A stretch of 18,460 bases of DNA from Blastococcus sp. CT_GayMR20. GTDB lineage: Bacteria > Actinomycetota > Actinomycetes > Mycobacteriales > Geodermatophilaceae. This document shows positions 6,505 through 14,036 of the stretch, piece by piece (positions within the stretch are counted from its first letter, which is position 1; every line of letters begins with the position of its first letter). The notes beneath the pieces were generated by a model that was not told where the DNA came from, ran no database searches, and saw only the letters and a list, made by a program, of their open reading frames with translations. The DNA lies in assembly GCF_004570345.1 (NCBI RefSeq), contig NZ_SPQM01000100.1, positions 1 to 18,460 on the forward strand, read 5' to 3'. A program made the translations under genes and the position numbers.

Positions 6505-8079
6505 TCAGAACGGCGCGAGGTCCAGGATCTGGGAATCCGAGGCGGGTGCCCCCAGCTCGTACGGTTCGAGGAATGCGGTGCCCGGTGGTCGGGTGACTCG
6601 GGTGACGCCGCTGGGCGTGGTCACCCACAGGGCGCCATCGGCGTCGAGGCGGAAGATCCATCCCGGAGCATGCGTCTTCAACCGGTGATGCCGACGGCAC
6701 AGGCAGCACAGGTTGTCGCAGTCGGTCGGGCCACCCTCGGCGTGCGGGACGACGTGGTCCAGATCGGCCCAGCCCGTCCTGTTGCCGCAGCCGGGATGGC
6801 GGCATCCACGGTCGCGCGCCTTGGACCACCGCCGCTGTTGCGCTGTGGGCGAGTAGCCGTCGCTCGCCGGGGGTCTGCTCACGAGGGGGCAGTTGCAGTC
6901 GTCGCCGGAGTGCTGCGGACAGCCGCGGCGCACCGCCTGCTCGAGCTCGCGGCGTGTGAGAGTCGCGAGAAGCGCACCGCCGGAGCCCAGCAGGTCGCAG
7001 TGCAGGGAACCACCGGTGGGTGCCTGGAGGCCTCCCGGACAGACGGCGTCGAGAGCGGTGAGGAGGGCGCGCAGGTGACGAGCCGTGATCGGCTCACCCT
7101 CGACCTCGGCGACGCCGGTCGGCACGCCACCACTGGCGGGTACCGAAGGATCTGGCAGCAGCGAGTTCAGCGGCGCGAGCACCCGTAGCTCTGCGGTGAC
7201 CGGCGGACGGCTGTCGTCCCCGGGGCGGAGCGTCATCTCCGTCATGACCTCGGCCCGGATCTGACCGATCGGACGCATGTCGCCGTCGGCCTTGGCCTGG
7301 CGCGCGTGTGCGTCCACCGAGCCGTACATCGCCGCGGCGACGGGCTGCGGAACGACGGTGACCACCTCGGACATGCCCTCGAGAGCCGACCGGCGGAGCA
7401 GGACGTCGGCGGCCGACCGGGCGCGCTGCCTCCGCCGCTCTGCCGCCTCCTCATCGCGACGAACCACCTCCGTGCGCACGAGTGCCTGCAGGCGACTGAT
7501 CGAGAGCTCGGCCGCCTGGGGCAGCACGACGGCCTCGACCGAGGCCACGAGGTGTGCATCGAGATCGGGCCCGTACCGGTTGACCTCGGCGGCGATCGCC
7601 CGTGCGCGGGGCCAGTCGAGCTCCCCGTCGGCAAGGGCCGCCCACGTGTCCGGGAGCCGGTGGAACAGCGTCCAGGCCACCGAGATGAGTCTCGTCGCCT
7701 CACCCCGGGAGCAGTTCATAATCAAGGCGAGCTCGTCCGGGAAAAATTCCGAGACGCCCTCGGGGAGGGGGTCCCGGTCGGACCACGCGGGCGATACGGC
7801 ACCCGGTGCGCCTGCCGGGCGGTCTCGGTCGCTGCTGCACCGGGTTGCCAACTGCACGACCATCTCGACGCGGTACGCCCAGAGCCGGCTGTCGGCGAAG
7901 TTCACCCGGCGCATCTCCTCGGCCATCTCACGATCCGTGCGCGCAGCCACGGGCATCAGCTCCCCCAGCCGCGCCGGATGCCAGTCCTGGTCGGAAGGCC
8001 ACAGGTCTGCCGACGGGCCCGACGACACGGTGAGCTGGTCCACCGTCAGCCCGATCCCGAAGCCACCGCCCTCGAACAC
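6505..8079 (-). CDS. DUF222 / HNH endonuclease domain protein (13E12-repeat family)
   Basis: A 524-residue member of the DUF222-HNH family that is multicopy in many actinobacteria (REP13E12 proteins of mycobacteria). DUF222 occupies roughly residues 70-350; the C-terminal HNH nuclease has paired Cys motifs (CRHPGC and NLCCLCRRHH) around ADLDHVVPHAEGG, the His-containing metal-finger core. The frame extends to 8391 upstream, but the GTG at 8079 (GTG TTC GAG, Met-Phe-Glu) is chosen because it coincides with a promoter-like element seven bases upstream and matches the MFE/MFD start common in this family. Function is unproven; some mycobacterial relatives respond to DNA damage. The HNH active site looks intact. 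A longer start cannot be excluded. Confidence 0.88.
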   Translation of the reverse strand: MFEGGGFGIGLTVDQLTVSSGPSADLWPSDQDWHPARLGELMPVAARTDREMAEEMRRVNFADSRLWAYRVEMVVQLATRCSSDRDRPAGAPGAVSPAWSDRDPLPEGVSEFFPDELALIMNCSRGEATRLISVAWTLFHRLPDTWAALADGELDWPRARAIAAEVNRYGPDLDAHLVASVEAVVLPQAAELSISRLQALVRTEVVRRDEEAAERRRQRARSAADVLLRRSALEGMSEVVTVVPQPVAAAMYGSVDAHARQAKADGDMRPIGQIRAEVMTEMTLRPGDDSRPPVTAELRVLAPLNSLLPDPSVPASGGVPTGVAEVEGEPITARHLRALLTALDAVCPGGLQAPTGGSLHCDLLGSGGALLATLTRRELEQAVRRGCPQHSGDDCNCPLVSRPPASDGYSPTAQQRRWSKARDRGCRHPGCGNRTGWADLDHVVPHAEGGPTDCDNLCCLCRRHHRLKTHAPGWIFRLDADGALWVTTPSGVTRVTRPPGTAFLEPYELGAPASDSQILDLAPF

Positions 8080-8109
8080 ATGAGCGAATCTATGAGAGGG
8101 GTACGACAG
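8072..8109 (-). promoter_or_regulatory. DNA-damage-type promoter with degenerate SOS box, probably leaderless
   Basis: Reading on the minus strand, CTGTCGTAC (8109-8101), then eight bases, then TAGATT (8092-8087) fits the PafBC/RecA-independent layout TTGTCRGTG-N8-TANNNT: spacing and -10 fit exactly, and the upstream block matches at its TGTCR core only. Transcription would start near the GTG at 8079, leaving no leader. Overlapping it, TCGCTCATGTGTTCGA (8087-8072) matches the SOS consensus at 10 of 12 positions, with a perfect right half that contains the start of the gene. Confidence 0.5.
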
Positions 8110-8285
8110 AATTCGCTTGGACGAACTGAAGGATGTTCGCAGCTCCGGGCGGCCGAACGGCTGGACTGCTTGCCTCGTACTCCTGGCACGACGTGGCTGT
8201 CCGAGCGGCCCACTGTGGGACACCTGGTCGCATGCCGTGGGGAATGCGAAGGCGGACCGCCTACGACGGCCGCCAGAATGCTGCC

Positions 8286-8702
8286 GTGAGCTGGGCCGAG
8301 CACGTTTGGCGAGATCTCGACGCACCGAGGGCTCCCTCGGATCACGAACGTCGAATAATCGCCACCCTCGTTCAGGCGGTGGGGGAACCACTGCTGCAAG
8401 AGCAGGTCACGTCGGTCGTGATTGATGCGGTCTGCCGGTGCGGCTGCTCGTCAATGCGGCTCCGTACTGACTCGGCGGCCGTTCCCGCTGACACGGTGTC
8501 CAAGCTGTCTAGCCGGTGTCGACCTGACTACTTCGCGGTCGATGCCTCAGGTCGCGATCCTGGCTACCAGGACGTCAACGTCGTGCTGCACCTCCTGGGC
8601 GGCCGGGTGGGCGAACTGGAGGTCTTCGACGCCGTCAAGGGCGAGGGCGCTGCCGTTGCGCTGGACGGACTCGCCGGTCTGACCGAACCAACCGTGAGCT
8701 GA
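8286..8702 (+). CDS. Hypothetical protein with CRCGC motif
   Basis: I cannot name a family. The 138-residue product starting at GTG 8286 begins SWAEHVWRDLDAP, has a helical N-terminal half, a CRCGCSSMRLR segment at about residues 50-60, then SRCRPDYFAVDASG, and a hydrophobic beta-like stretch DVNVVLHLLGGRVGELEVFD. The paired Cys could bind metal, but there is no second CxC. No SD is obvious at 8286. In-frame ATGs at 8232 and 8244 are alternatives, though the added residues are Arg-rich and less protein-like. It is divergent from the HNH gene and convergent with the frameshifted membrane-protein gene. Its amino-acid composition is ordinary for a folded soluble protein, which supports it as real. 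Confidence 0.6.
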   Translation: MSWAEHVWRDLDAPRAPSDHERRIIATLVQAVGEPLLQEQVTSVVIDAVCRCGCSSMRLRTDSAAVPADTVSKLSSRCRPDYFAVDASGRDPGYQDVNVVLHLLGGRVGELEVFDAVKGEGAAVALDGLAGLTEPTVS

Positions 8703-8796
8703 GCCGCCGTCACGCTGGCCGTCCCTATCGCTGAGCTTGTCCCTGAGCGGCCCACCCAGGACACGTAGGGCACGCCACTCTTGCCCTGAAGCGTCA

Positions 8797-9016
8797 TTAC
8801 CTAGGTGGTCCCGGAGGCGGCTTCGTCCAGTAGTGACCTGCCAACGCGGTGAAGAAGATGCCGATGAAGACGGCGATACCGCCGCCGATGTTCGCTCCTT
8901 CGTCCCACCAGATGATCGACGTGACGATGAAGAACGCGAAGAGCCCCACCGGCCAGAACGGCGCAGACGATGGCGGGTGCGCGGTAGTAGGAGTTGAAGT
9001 TGGAGTCCTCGCTCAT
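8797..9016 (-). pseudogene. Small two-helix membrane protein gene broken by a one-base frameshift
   Basis: The ATG at 9016 (after GAGGCGGC) opens MSEDSNFNSYYRAPAIVCAV, an ordinary N-terminus entering a membrane helix. About 25 codons in, the same frame turns into His/Arg-rich sequence, while the neighbouring frame continues as a clean membrane protein: LFAFFIVTSIIWWDEG, then GIAVFIGIFFTALAGHYW, and an end at PPPGPPR with TAA at 8797-8799. Removing one base in about 8943-8955 (the GGCC-GG-TGGGG stretch on the minus strand) joins the two into a 72-residue protein with two membrane helices. The break may be a true mutation or a sequencing error. I do not recognise a named family. Confidence 0.75.
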
Positions 9017-9163
9017 GCCGCCTCTAGCTGTACTGACCGACGAATCTGGCACCCGGGCCAGCGTTCAGGCCGCGAACGAGGCGCACGTCCCCGCCGACGG
9101 CACCCTGGCACCGCGGATGCACTCCTGTCACGGACTTGGTCTCGATCGAGCGACACGGCCGAT

Positions 9164-9187
9164 GTCCCTGAAGCCGCCTTCAGGGAC
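9164..9187 (-). terminator. Hairpin downstream of dnaE2
   Basis: GTCCCTGAAG (9164-9173) and its exact complement CTTCAGGGAC (9178-9187) surround a CCGC loop, giving a 10-bp perfect stem 27 bases past the dnaE2 stop. There is no T-run, as is common in high-GC actinobacteria. It could act for the minus-strand operon, or in both directions. Confidence 0.6.
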
Positions 9188-9214
9188 GGACCCTTCTGAT
9201 CGAACTGTCGTGGA

Positions 9215-12200
9215 TCAGTGGCCGGAGCTGCCGGGGCTGGAGTGCCAGAGCTTGCGGGGCGGACCGGATGCCGCCCGCCGTGCCGCGGCCTTCGCGTCCT
9301 CGCCGGCGGGCTTGATGTCGGCGTACGGCGACATCCGGAAACCGGTCGGGTGGACCAGCACCGGACGCACCATGACCGGACGCTGCCCGTGCGAGGCCGC
9401 CGCCCCGGCGATCGCCTGCTCCGTGAACTCCCCCGGCGCGGCCATCAGCTCCTGCACGCCCGACAGTCCGTCGGCCTCCCACGCCTCGTGCAGCGCCGGC
9501 AGCTCCCACGCCCCGGTCGCCCGGAGCGAGACCCCGCGGGGGCCCGTCCGGCGCAGCACCCCCCGGATGACCAGCAGCCAGGAGTGGAAGACCGTCGCGG
9601 CGTAAGGACCCTGCGCGTCCTCGAAGAAGGTCGAGTCGGTGCAGCCGGTGCCGTCGTCGAGGGTCACGAAGACCACCCGTCGTCCCGAGCGGATCGGCGG
9701 GGTCTGGGTGGCGACCTTCACCCCGGCGACCAGCACCTCCGCGCCGCTGCGGCAGGTGAGCATCTCCCCCGCCGGAACCGCGCCGATCGCCGCCAGGAAC
9801 GGCCGGTAGAAGTCGATGACGTGCCGGCTGGCGTCCAGGCCCAGCACCTCCAGCTCCGCCCGCACCAGCTCGGCGTCGGTGAACTCCGGCAGCCCGCTGC
9901 CCTGCGCCCAGCTGGGTCCGGTCTCCTCCGGAGCATCGTCGGACTCCTCTGACAGACCCAGCCCCATGAGGTCGAGGCTGAGCTGCCCCGACGAGCTCGC
10001 CCGGGCGCCGCTGCGGCTCCACCGGTCCAGCTCCCCGATCTGCAGCAGCAGGTCGCGCCGGGTCACCTGCCGGCGCCGGTGGGTGGGCCGGCCCGCCTCG
10101 CGATCGCGCACTCCGAAGCCGTAGAGGGAGTCGAAGCCGCCGGCCAGCACCAGCCGCTCGACCACCGGGCGGGACACCGACGCCCGGGACCAGAAGTCGG
10201 TCAGCGACCGGTAGGGCTGCCCCATCACGATCCGGGCGACCTCGTCGTCGGAGATGCCCTTCACGTCGGCCAGCGCCAGCCGGATGCCGTAGTCCGACGG
10301 TGACCGCATCGTCGCCGGCATCCACTCCGGCCGCCGCCGGGCGGGGTCGGCATCCTCCGCAGGGTCAGGGCCGGGCTCGAGCAGCTCGACGCGGTAGGTG
10401 TCGGACGAGGCGTTGACGTCCAGGCCCAGCACCCGGATCCCGAAGTTGCGCGCGTCGTCGAGGATCAGCCGCTTGGGGTACATGCCGGGGTCGTGGGTGA
10501 GCACCCCGGCGAGGAACGCCGCCGGATGGTGGGTCTTCAGCCACGCCGACTGGTAGGTGGGCAGCGCGAACGCCGCCGCGTGGGCCTTGCAGAAGCCGAA
10601 GGACCCGAAGGCGGCGAGCACCGTCCAGACCTGCTCGGCCACCTCGACCGGATAACCGGCGGCCAGCACCTGCGGCACGAACCAGGCCCGCACCTCCGGA
10701 TGCGCGTCCTTCTCCCCCAGCGCCCGGCGGACCTCGTCGGCCTCGGCGAGGGTGCACCCGGTCATCCGGGCGACGATCTGCAGCACCTGCTCGTGGAAGA
10801 CCACCACCCCCGCCGTCTCCGCGAGGGCGAACTCGAGGTCGGGGTGCGGGTAGACGGCGTCCCGCCAGCCGTTCCGGGCCATGAGGAACGGCGTGACCAT
10901 GTCGCTCTTCACCGGCCCGGGCCGGAACAGCGAGATGTCGATGATGATGTCCTCGAACGTCCGCGGCCCGAACTTGCCGACCAGCTCGCGCTGCCCGGGC
11001 GACTCGATCTGGAACATGCCGAGCGTGCGGGTGCTCTGGATCAGCTCGAACGTCGTCGGGTCGTCGCGCGGGATCGCGTCGATGTCGACGGTCTCGCCGT
11101 CGATCCGGGCCACCTCGTCGAGGGCGTGCGCGATGGCCGACTGCATCCGGATGCCCAGCAGGTCGAGCTTGAGCAGCCCCAGCTCCTCGACGTCGTCCTT
11201 GTCGAACTGGCTCATCGGATAGCCCAGGTAGCTGTTCTCCACCGGGGTGCGGTCGAGCAGCGTGGCGTCGGAGAGCAGCACGCCGCACGGGTGCAGCGCG
11301 ATGTGGCGGGGCAGCCCGTCGAGGCGGGCGACGAGGTCGAAGAGCAGGTCCAGGTCGCCGGTGCCACCACCGCGACGGGACCCGAGCCGGCTGGCCCGCA
11401 GCTCCGGGAGGTCCTTCAGCGCGGCGTGCACCTGGTTGGCCCGGATGTGCGGGAACGCCTTGGCGACGGCGTCGATCTCGGCCGGGGGCAGGCCGAGGGC
11501 CGCGCCGACGTCGCGGATGGCGTGCCGCACCCGGTAGGTGTCCATCATCGAGATGCAGCTGACCCGGTCGGCCCCGAAGCGGTCGATGACCGCGTCGTAG
11601 ACCTCCATGCGCCGGGCGGATTCCACGTCGATGTCGATGTCGGGCAGCTGGTGGCGCAGCGGGGAGAGGAAGCGCTCCATCAGCAGGCCGTAGCGCAGCG
11701 GATCGACGTCGGAGATGCCCAGCAGGTAGGTGACCAGGCTGCCGGCACCCGATCCCCGCGCCGCCGCCCGAACCCTCAAGCTCTTGATGAGGTCGACCAC
11801 GTCGGCGACGGTGAGGAAGTAGGAGGGGTAGCCGAGCTGGTCGATCACGCCCAGCTCCTCGTCGAGCCGCTGCCGCACCCGCTCCGAGGGGGCCATGCCG
11901 CGGCGGCCCATCCCCGCCTCGCAGCGGGCCCGCAGGATCTCCGAGGGACCCATCCCCCGCTCGGCGGGGGTGGTGACCACGTCGAGCTCGGGATAGCGGA
12001 CGCTGCCGATGCCGAGGTCGTCACGGAGGTCGACCACGCACTGCTCGGCCAGCCGGGCGGTGCGCTCGAGCAGCCGCAGGGCGGCGTCGCGGTCGGGGCC
12101 GACGAGCTCCTCGGCCACCGCGGCCATCTCCTTGCCCGACTTCAGGTACCCCTCGGCGGTGCGCCGGTCCACGTGCCGCGTGTCGAGCGCGACCAGCCGG

Positions 12201-12958
12201 CGGGCCGCGTCCAGCACGTCGGCGGTCGGCGCGTCCAGGGCGTCGACGTACCGGACGGCGTTGCTCAGCACGACCGGCAGGCCGTTCTCCTCGGCGAACC
12301 GCAGCATCGCCTGCGCCCGCGACCGGTCGCCCTGCCCGCGGTGGTGGACGACCTCGAGCACCAGCCGCCCGGGCCCGAACGCCGCGCGCCAGGAGTCGAG
12401 GTGGGCGACGGCGAGGTCGCCGCGCCCGGTGAGCAGCGCCCGGCCCACCGGGGAGCCGGGACCGAGCAGGGCGATCAGCCCCGGGGAGTGCTCGGCGGCC
12501 ATCGCCAGCGAGCTCACCGGCTCCCCCCGCGTCCCGCGCAGGTGGGTGGCGCTGGTCAGCCGGCACAGCGACCGCCAGCCCCCGCCGTCCCGGGCGAGGA
12601 AGGTGACCCGCGGCAGCCGCGGATCGACGCTCGCCCCGCCGCGGGCAGGACTCCGGCGGACCGGTGCCTGCAGGCGCGGTGGCCGGACCCCTCCCCCGAC
12701 GGGACGACCCAGCGGCGGGGCCAGTGTGGTGTCCAGGGCAGGGGCGATCGCCAGGTCGACACCGAAGATCGGGCGCACTCCTGCGGTCCGGCAGGCGAGG
12801 GCGAACTTGACCGCGCCGTAGAGCCCGTCGCGATCGGTCAGGGCCAGCGCCGCCATGCCGTGCTCGGCGGCCCGCGTGACGAGGTCGGCGGGGTGGTTGG
12901 CCCCGTACTGCATGGAGTAACCGGACGCGACGTGCAGGTGGACGAAGGGGTCGTTCAC
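9215..12958 (-). CDS. dnaE2: Error-prone DNA polymerase III alpha subunit, DnaE2 type
   Basis: A C-family replicative-type polymerase used for damage-induced mutagenic synthesis. About 1247 residues: an N-terminal PHP domain (FVHLHVASGYSMQYG, ALTDRDGLYGAVKF), the polymerase palm with ARGSGAGSLVTYLLG and the LPDIDIDVE Asp pair near residue 440, the third Asp region LKLDLLGI near 596, fingers with GFCKAHAAAFA, and a C-terminal OB fold (about 1074-1110, FVTLDDGTGCTDSTFFED). The sequence QLSLDL (992-997), between the polymerase core and the OB fold, resembles the hexapeptide clamp-binding consensus. The GTG at 12958 overlaps the stop of the HEPN gene (GTGA) and begins NDPFVHLH, the usual DnaE2 N-terminus; upstream reading frame is Pro/Arg-rich shadow. 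Third gene of an SOS-type operon. No imuA or imuB is in the window. Confidence 0.95.
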   Translation of the reverse strand: MNDPFVHLHVASGYSMQYGANHPADLVTRAAEHGMAALALTDRDGLYGAVKFALACRTAGVRPIFGVDLAIAPALDTTLAPPLGRPVGGGVRPPRLQAPVRRSPARGGASVDPRLPRVTFLARDGGGWRSLCRLTSATHLRGTRGEPVSSLAMAAEHSPGLIALLGPGSPVGRALLTGRGDLAVAHLDSWRAAFGPGRLVLEVVHHRGQGDRSRAQAMLRFAEENGLPVVLSNAVRYVDALDAPTADVLDAARRLVALDTRHVDRRTAEGYLKSGKEMAAVAEELVGPDRDAALRLLERTARLAEQCVVDLRDDLGIGSVRYPELDVVTTPAERGMGPSEILRARCEAGMGRRGMAPSERVRQRLDEELGVIDQLGYPSYFLTVADVVDLIKSLRVRAAARGSGAGSLVTYLLGISDVDPLRYGLLMERFLSPLRHQLPDIDIDVESARRMEVYDAVIDRFGADRVSCISMMDTYRVRHAIRDVGAALGLPPAEIDAVAKAFPHIRANQVHAALKDLPELRASRLGSRRGGGTGDLDLLFDLVARLDGLPRHIALHPCGVLLSDATLLDRTPVENSYLGYPMSQFDKDDVEELGLLKLDLLGIRMQSAIAHALDEVARIDGETVDIDAIPRDDPTTFELIQSTRTLGMFQIESPGQRELVGKFGPRTFEDIIIDISLFRPGPVKSDMVTPFLMARNGWRDAVYPHPDLEFALAETAGVVVFHEQVLQIVARMTGCTLAEADEVRRALGEKDAHPEVRAWFVPQVLAAGYPVEVAEQVWTVLAAFGSFGFCKAHAAAFALPTYQSAWLKTHHPAAFLAGVLTHDPGMYPKRLILDDARNFGIRVLGLDVNASSDTYRVELLEPGPDPAEDADPARRRPEWMPATMRSPSDYGIRLALADVKGISDDEVARIVMGQPYRSLTDFWSRASVSRPVVERLVLAGGFDSLYGFGVRDREAGRPTHRRRQVTRRDLLLQIGELDRWSRSGARASSSGQLSLDLMGLGLSEESDDAPEETGPSWAQGSGLPEFTDAELVRAELEVLGLDASRHVIDFYRPFLAAIGAVPAGEMLTCRSGAEVLVAGVKVATQTPPIRSGRRVVFVTLDDGTGCTDSTFFEDAQGPYAATVFHSWLLVIRGVLRRTGPRGVSLRATGAWELPALHEAWEADGLSGVQELMAAPGEFTEQAIAGAAASHGQRPVMVRPVLVHPTGFRMSPYADIKPAGEDAKAAARRAASGPPRKLWHSSPGSSGH

Positions 12959-13452
12959 CTCCGGGAACGCGAGCCGGGGCCACCGGTGCCCCGCGGGCGG
13001 GTGAACGGTGAACGGGAGGGTTCGGGTGCGGCCGGAGCCGGGGTGGCGAGGAAGTTCTCCACCACGACGAGGAAGGCCCCGACGTCCCGGACCAGGTCGT
13101 CGGCCTCGCGCTCGGTGACCGCGTGGGACAACCCGGCCTCGGCGGCGGCCCGCTTCGCGGCGCCGGCGGCGAAGAAGGTGGCCCACTCCCCCAGCTCGGG
13201 AGCCACCTGACCGAGCAGCACCCAGGCGCTGCGCGGCCGGCGGCGGGCCGGTTCGGGCCGGGTGCGGGCGGCCAGCACGCCCGCGGCCGCCCGCAGCGCA
13301 CCCAGGTGCGCGGTGGCGTACCGCTGGCGCGGATCGGTGTGCCCGGTCGCCTCCCGGAGCGCGCGGTGGGCCTGGTCGAGGAGCTGGGTGGCCGCGGGGG
13401 GCAGCGCGGGGGGCAGAGGCAACTGGGTGGGCACGGCTCGGAGGGCGCTCAT
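12955..13452 (-). CDS. SAV_6107-family HEPN-domain protein
   Basis: A 165-residue, mostly helical protein resembling the actinobacterial SAV_6107 family, annotated as HEPN-fold. The core runs from about residue 20 to 130 (LLDQAHRALREA, RYATAHLGALRAAAGVLAARTRP, AWVLLGQVAPELGEWATFFAAGAAKRAAAEAG). RYATAH (44-49) has the R-x4-H spacing seen in HEPN ribonucleases, though here it lies in an early helix rather than at the usual late position. The C-terminal 35 residues are disordered Pro/Arg-rich. The ATG at 13452 overlaps the upstream stop (TGATG) and its own stop overlaps the dnaE2 GTG. Its position between two SOS-operon genes suggests a role in mutagenic repair, which is inference. Confidence 0.82.
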   Translation of the reverse strand: MSALRAVPTQLPLPPALPPAATQLLDQAHRALREATGHTDPRQRYATAHLGALRAAAGVLAARTRPEPARRRPRSAWVLLGQVAPELGEWATFFAAGAAKRAAAEAGLSHAVTEREADDLVRDVGAFLVVVENFLATPAPAAPEPSRSPFTRPRGTGGPGSRSRR

Positions 13453-13793
13453 CAGTCGTGCACCCGGACGAGCCACCAGCGGTTGCCGGCGGCGTCCCAG
13501 GACAGGTCGTAGACCCCGGCGAAGCTCGTCCGGGACCGGCCGGCCCGCACCGCCTCGACCCGCCAGACCTCCTGCGTGGCGACCAGGTCGGACGACGCGC
13601 CGCCGAAGCCGGCCCCACCGGGGACGCCGGCCCCCCGTCGCCACCAGGGAGCGGTCTGCACCCAGGAGTCAAGCAGCTCCCCCACCAGGTAGCGGGACTG
13701 CCCGCGCCAGAACTGCACCGGACCCAGCGGACCCCGCTCGACCTGCACCTCTTCGCCGACCTGGTCAGCGACCTCACCCAGTACCCGGCTCAT
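13452..13793 (-). CDS. DUF6504 family protein
   Basis: A 113-residue protein resembling DUF6504, a small family usually found beside Y-family/ImuB or DnaE2-type polymerase genes in actinobacteria. Visible features are an acidic N-terminus (MSRVLGEVADQVGEEVQV), the segment PVQFWRGQSRYLVGELLDSW, a Trp-rich WWRR turn, and a C-terminal beta-hairpin-like YDLSWDAAGNRWWLVRVHD. It has no known catalytic motif. The ATG at 13793 follows GGGGAG in SD position. It is the first gene of the operon with the HEPN gene and dnaE2, about 100 bp downstream of a perfect SOS box. Function unknown; a link with translesion synthesis rests on gene context. Confidence 0.85.
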   Translation of the reverse strand: MSRVLGEVADQVGEEVQVERGPLGPVQFWRGQSRYLVGELLDSWVQTAPWWRRGAGVPGGAGFGGASSDLVATQEVWRVEAVRAGRSRTSFAGVYDLSWDAAGNRWWLVRVHD

Positions 13794-13889
13794 GCCAGAC
13801 TCCCCACCTCTCGCCCGCCTCGCACGCCGGCCCCGGACCACCGCTCCGGGCGGGGAAGGGCCGAGGAGCGGTGGAGGACCGGCGTTCTG

Positions 13890-13905
13890 TCGAACACGTG
13901 TTCGA
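13890..13905. promoter_or_regulatory. LexA/SOS box upstream of the DUF6504-HEPN-dnaE2 operon
   Basis: TCGAACACGTGTTCGA matches the actinobacterial SOS consensus TCGAAC-N4-GTTCGA at all defined positions and is a perfect 16-bp palindrome. On the minus strand a TTGTCC hexamer (13915-13910), a possible -35, lies just before it, so LexA would sit across the core promoter. It is 97 bp from the DUF6504 start and about 130 bp from the divergent YbaK gene; control of the latter is uncertain. Confidence 0.92.
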
Positions 13906-14036
13906 ACAGGGACAAGTAGACCGGACGGCGGAGGGGGCGTCAAGCGCAGACGGGCGTGTCCCGCGCAGCCCACGGGGTCGTTCCGACGGCGCTCCCGGGT
14001 GACGCACGCCGCCGGGACCGGTGGGAGGATCCGCAC

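Noticed and set aside
8080..8391. N-terminal extension of the HNH protein to 8391
   Set aside because: Residues are Arg/Ser-rich without domain character, and promoter-like elements lie just before the GTG at 8079. Not fully excluded.
8797..9016. Programmed ribosomal frameshift in the small membrane-protein gene
   Set aside because: No X-XXY-YYZ slippery heptamer or following structure was seen at the junction; a mutation or sequencing error is simpler.
12959..13777. N-terminal extension of DnaE2 upstream of 12958
   Set aside because: The extension overlaps the HEPN and DUF6504 genes and is Pro/Arg-rich; the GTG at 12958 gives the family's usual N-terminus and a GTGA overlap.
13906..14036. 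SOS control of the YbaK-carotenoid operon by the box at 13890
   Set aside because: The box is about 130 bp from the YbaK start and I found no convincing plus-strand promoter overlapping it; the dnaE2 operon explains it fully.
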